Of a stretch of 6,837 nt of DNA, positions 6,652 to 6,837 are shown piece by piece. A program made the translations under genes and the position numbers. The stretch is from Lachnospiraceae bacterium UBA1753. GTDB taxonomy: Bacteria; Bacillota; Clostridia; Lachnospirales; Lachnospiraceae. Below the pieces are notes generated by a model. That model saw only the letters and a program-made list of their open reading frames with translations. It did not search any database and was not told where the DNA came from. The stretch spans positions 1 to 6,837 of the forward strand of contig DCHL01000017.1 in assembly GCA_002317595.1 (NCBI GenBank), written 5' to 3'. How positions within the stretch are numbered: the stretch's first letter is position 1; every line of letters begins with the position of its first letter.

Positions 6652-6837
6652 AACTTCTCCATGTACTTCATGTACTTAACTACCATAAGGGCAATCTTAA
6701 ATGTGATGGCATCCTCAAATACCCTGAGGTCAAGTCCAGTAGTCTTCTGGAGCTTGTCAAGACGGTATACCAGAGTATTTCTGTGGATGTAGAGCTGTCT
6801 TGAAGTCTCAGACACATTCAGGTTGTTCTCAAAGAAC
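6642..6837 (-). CDS. PucR/CdaR-type transcriptional regulator, C-terminal HTH part
   Basis: Only the last 64 residues are in the window; the 5' part lies beyond the right edge. The segment FFENNLNVSETSRQLYIHRN, followed by TLVYRLDKLQKTTG, is the winged-helix DNA-binding domain that ends PucR and CdaR family regulators (the pattern N-x-S-x-T/A-x-x-L-x-x-H-R-N-T-x-x-Y-R-L). These proteins usually sense small molecules, such as sugar diacids or purine breakdown products, through N-terminal domains not visible here. The tail ends VVKYMKYMEKFEY. It lies 56 bases upstream of ftsE on the same strand, so it may share a transcript with the division genes; whether it regulates them is unknown. Confidence 0.85.
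   Translation of the reverse strand, partial: FFENNLNVSETSRQLYIHRNTLVYRLDKLQKTTGLDLRVFEDAITFKIALMVVKYMKYMEKFEY

Noticed and set aside
1..6837. Mobile elements, CRISPR arrays, tRNA or rRNA genes, toxin-antitoxin or defence genes
   Set aside because: Reading both strands showed no transposase or integrase, no regularly spaced repeats and no RNA-gene signatures. The window is almost filled by well-formed envelope and metabolic genes.

Overview
The window carries only minus-strand genes. The divisome pair ftsE-ftsX is followed by a coiled-coil M23 murein hydrolase, an S41 carboxyl-terminal processing protease and a two-zinc-ribbon membrane protein. This layout, the moderate GC, the Shine-Dalgarno style and the signal peptides suggest a Gram-positive anaerobe of the Clostridia, most likely Lachnospiraceae (Butyrivibrio/Roseburia-like). 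The taxon is inferred from gene order and protein style, not from a marker gene.

In the direction of transcription (right to left): the C-terminal end of a PucR/CdaR-type regulator enters at the right edge (6642-6837). A 56-base gap with a palindrome, a displaced AGGAGG and a small hairpin leads to ftsE (5899-6585). ftsX (5010-5909) overlaps ftsE by 11 bases. The M23 hydrolase (3585-4994) starts 15 bases after ftsX, the S41 protease (2302-3564) 20 bases later, and the zinc-ribbon protein (970-2262) 39 bases after that. A stem-loop followed by a T-rich tract (898-937) closes the unit. Beyond it, with its own ribosome binding site, a glycoside hydrolase family 3 gene begins at 825 and runs off the left edge. 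No gap between genes exceeds 144 bases.

The five central genes read as one cell-envelope operon. FtsE and FtsX form a membrane ATPase that, in studied Gram-positive and Gram-negative bacteria, controls an extracytoplasmic peptidoglycan hydrolase through a coiled-coil partner. The M23 protein has the form expected of that partner and keeps a complete set of catalytic residues. The S41 protease is membrane-anchored with its active site outside, so it could trim or degrade the hydrolase or another wall factor; this is inference from neighbourhood. The zinc-ribbon membrane protein is the least understood member. The GH3 enzyme is a separate sugar-degrading unit.

I see no phage, insertion sequence, CRISPR array, tRNA or rRNA, and no evidence of a wholly new system. 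The points most worth checking are the zinc-ribbon protein's place in an FtsEX operon, the exact inverted repeat whose second arm covers the GH3 start codon, and the unusual translation-initiation regions of ftsE and the M23 gene.
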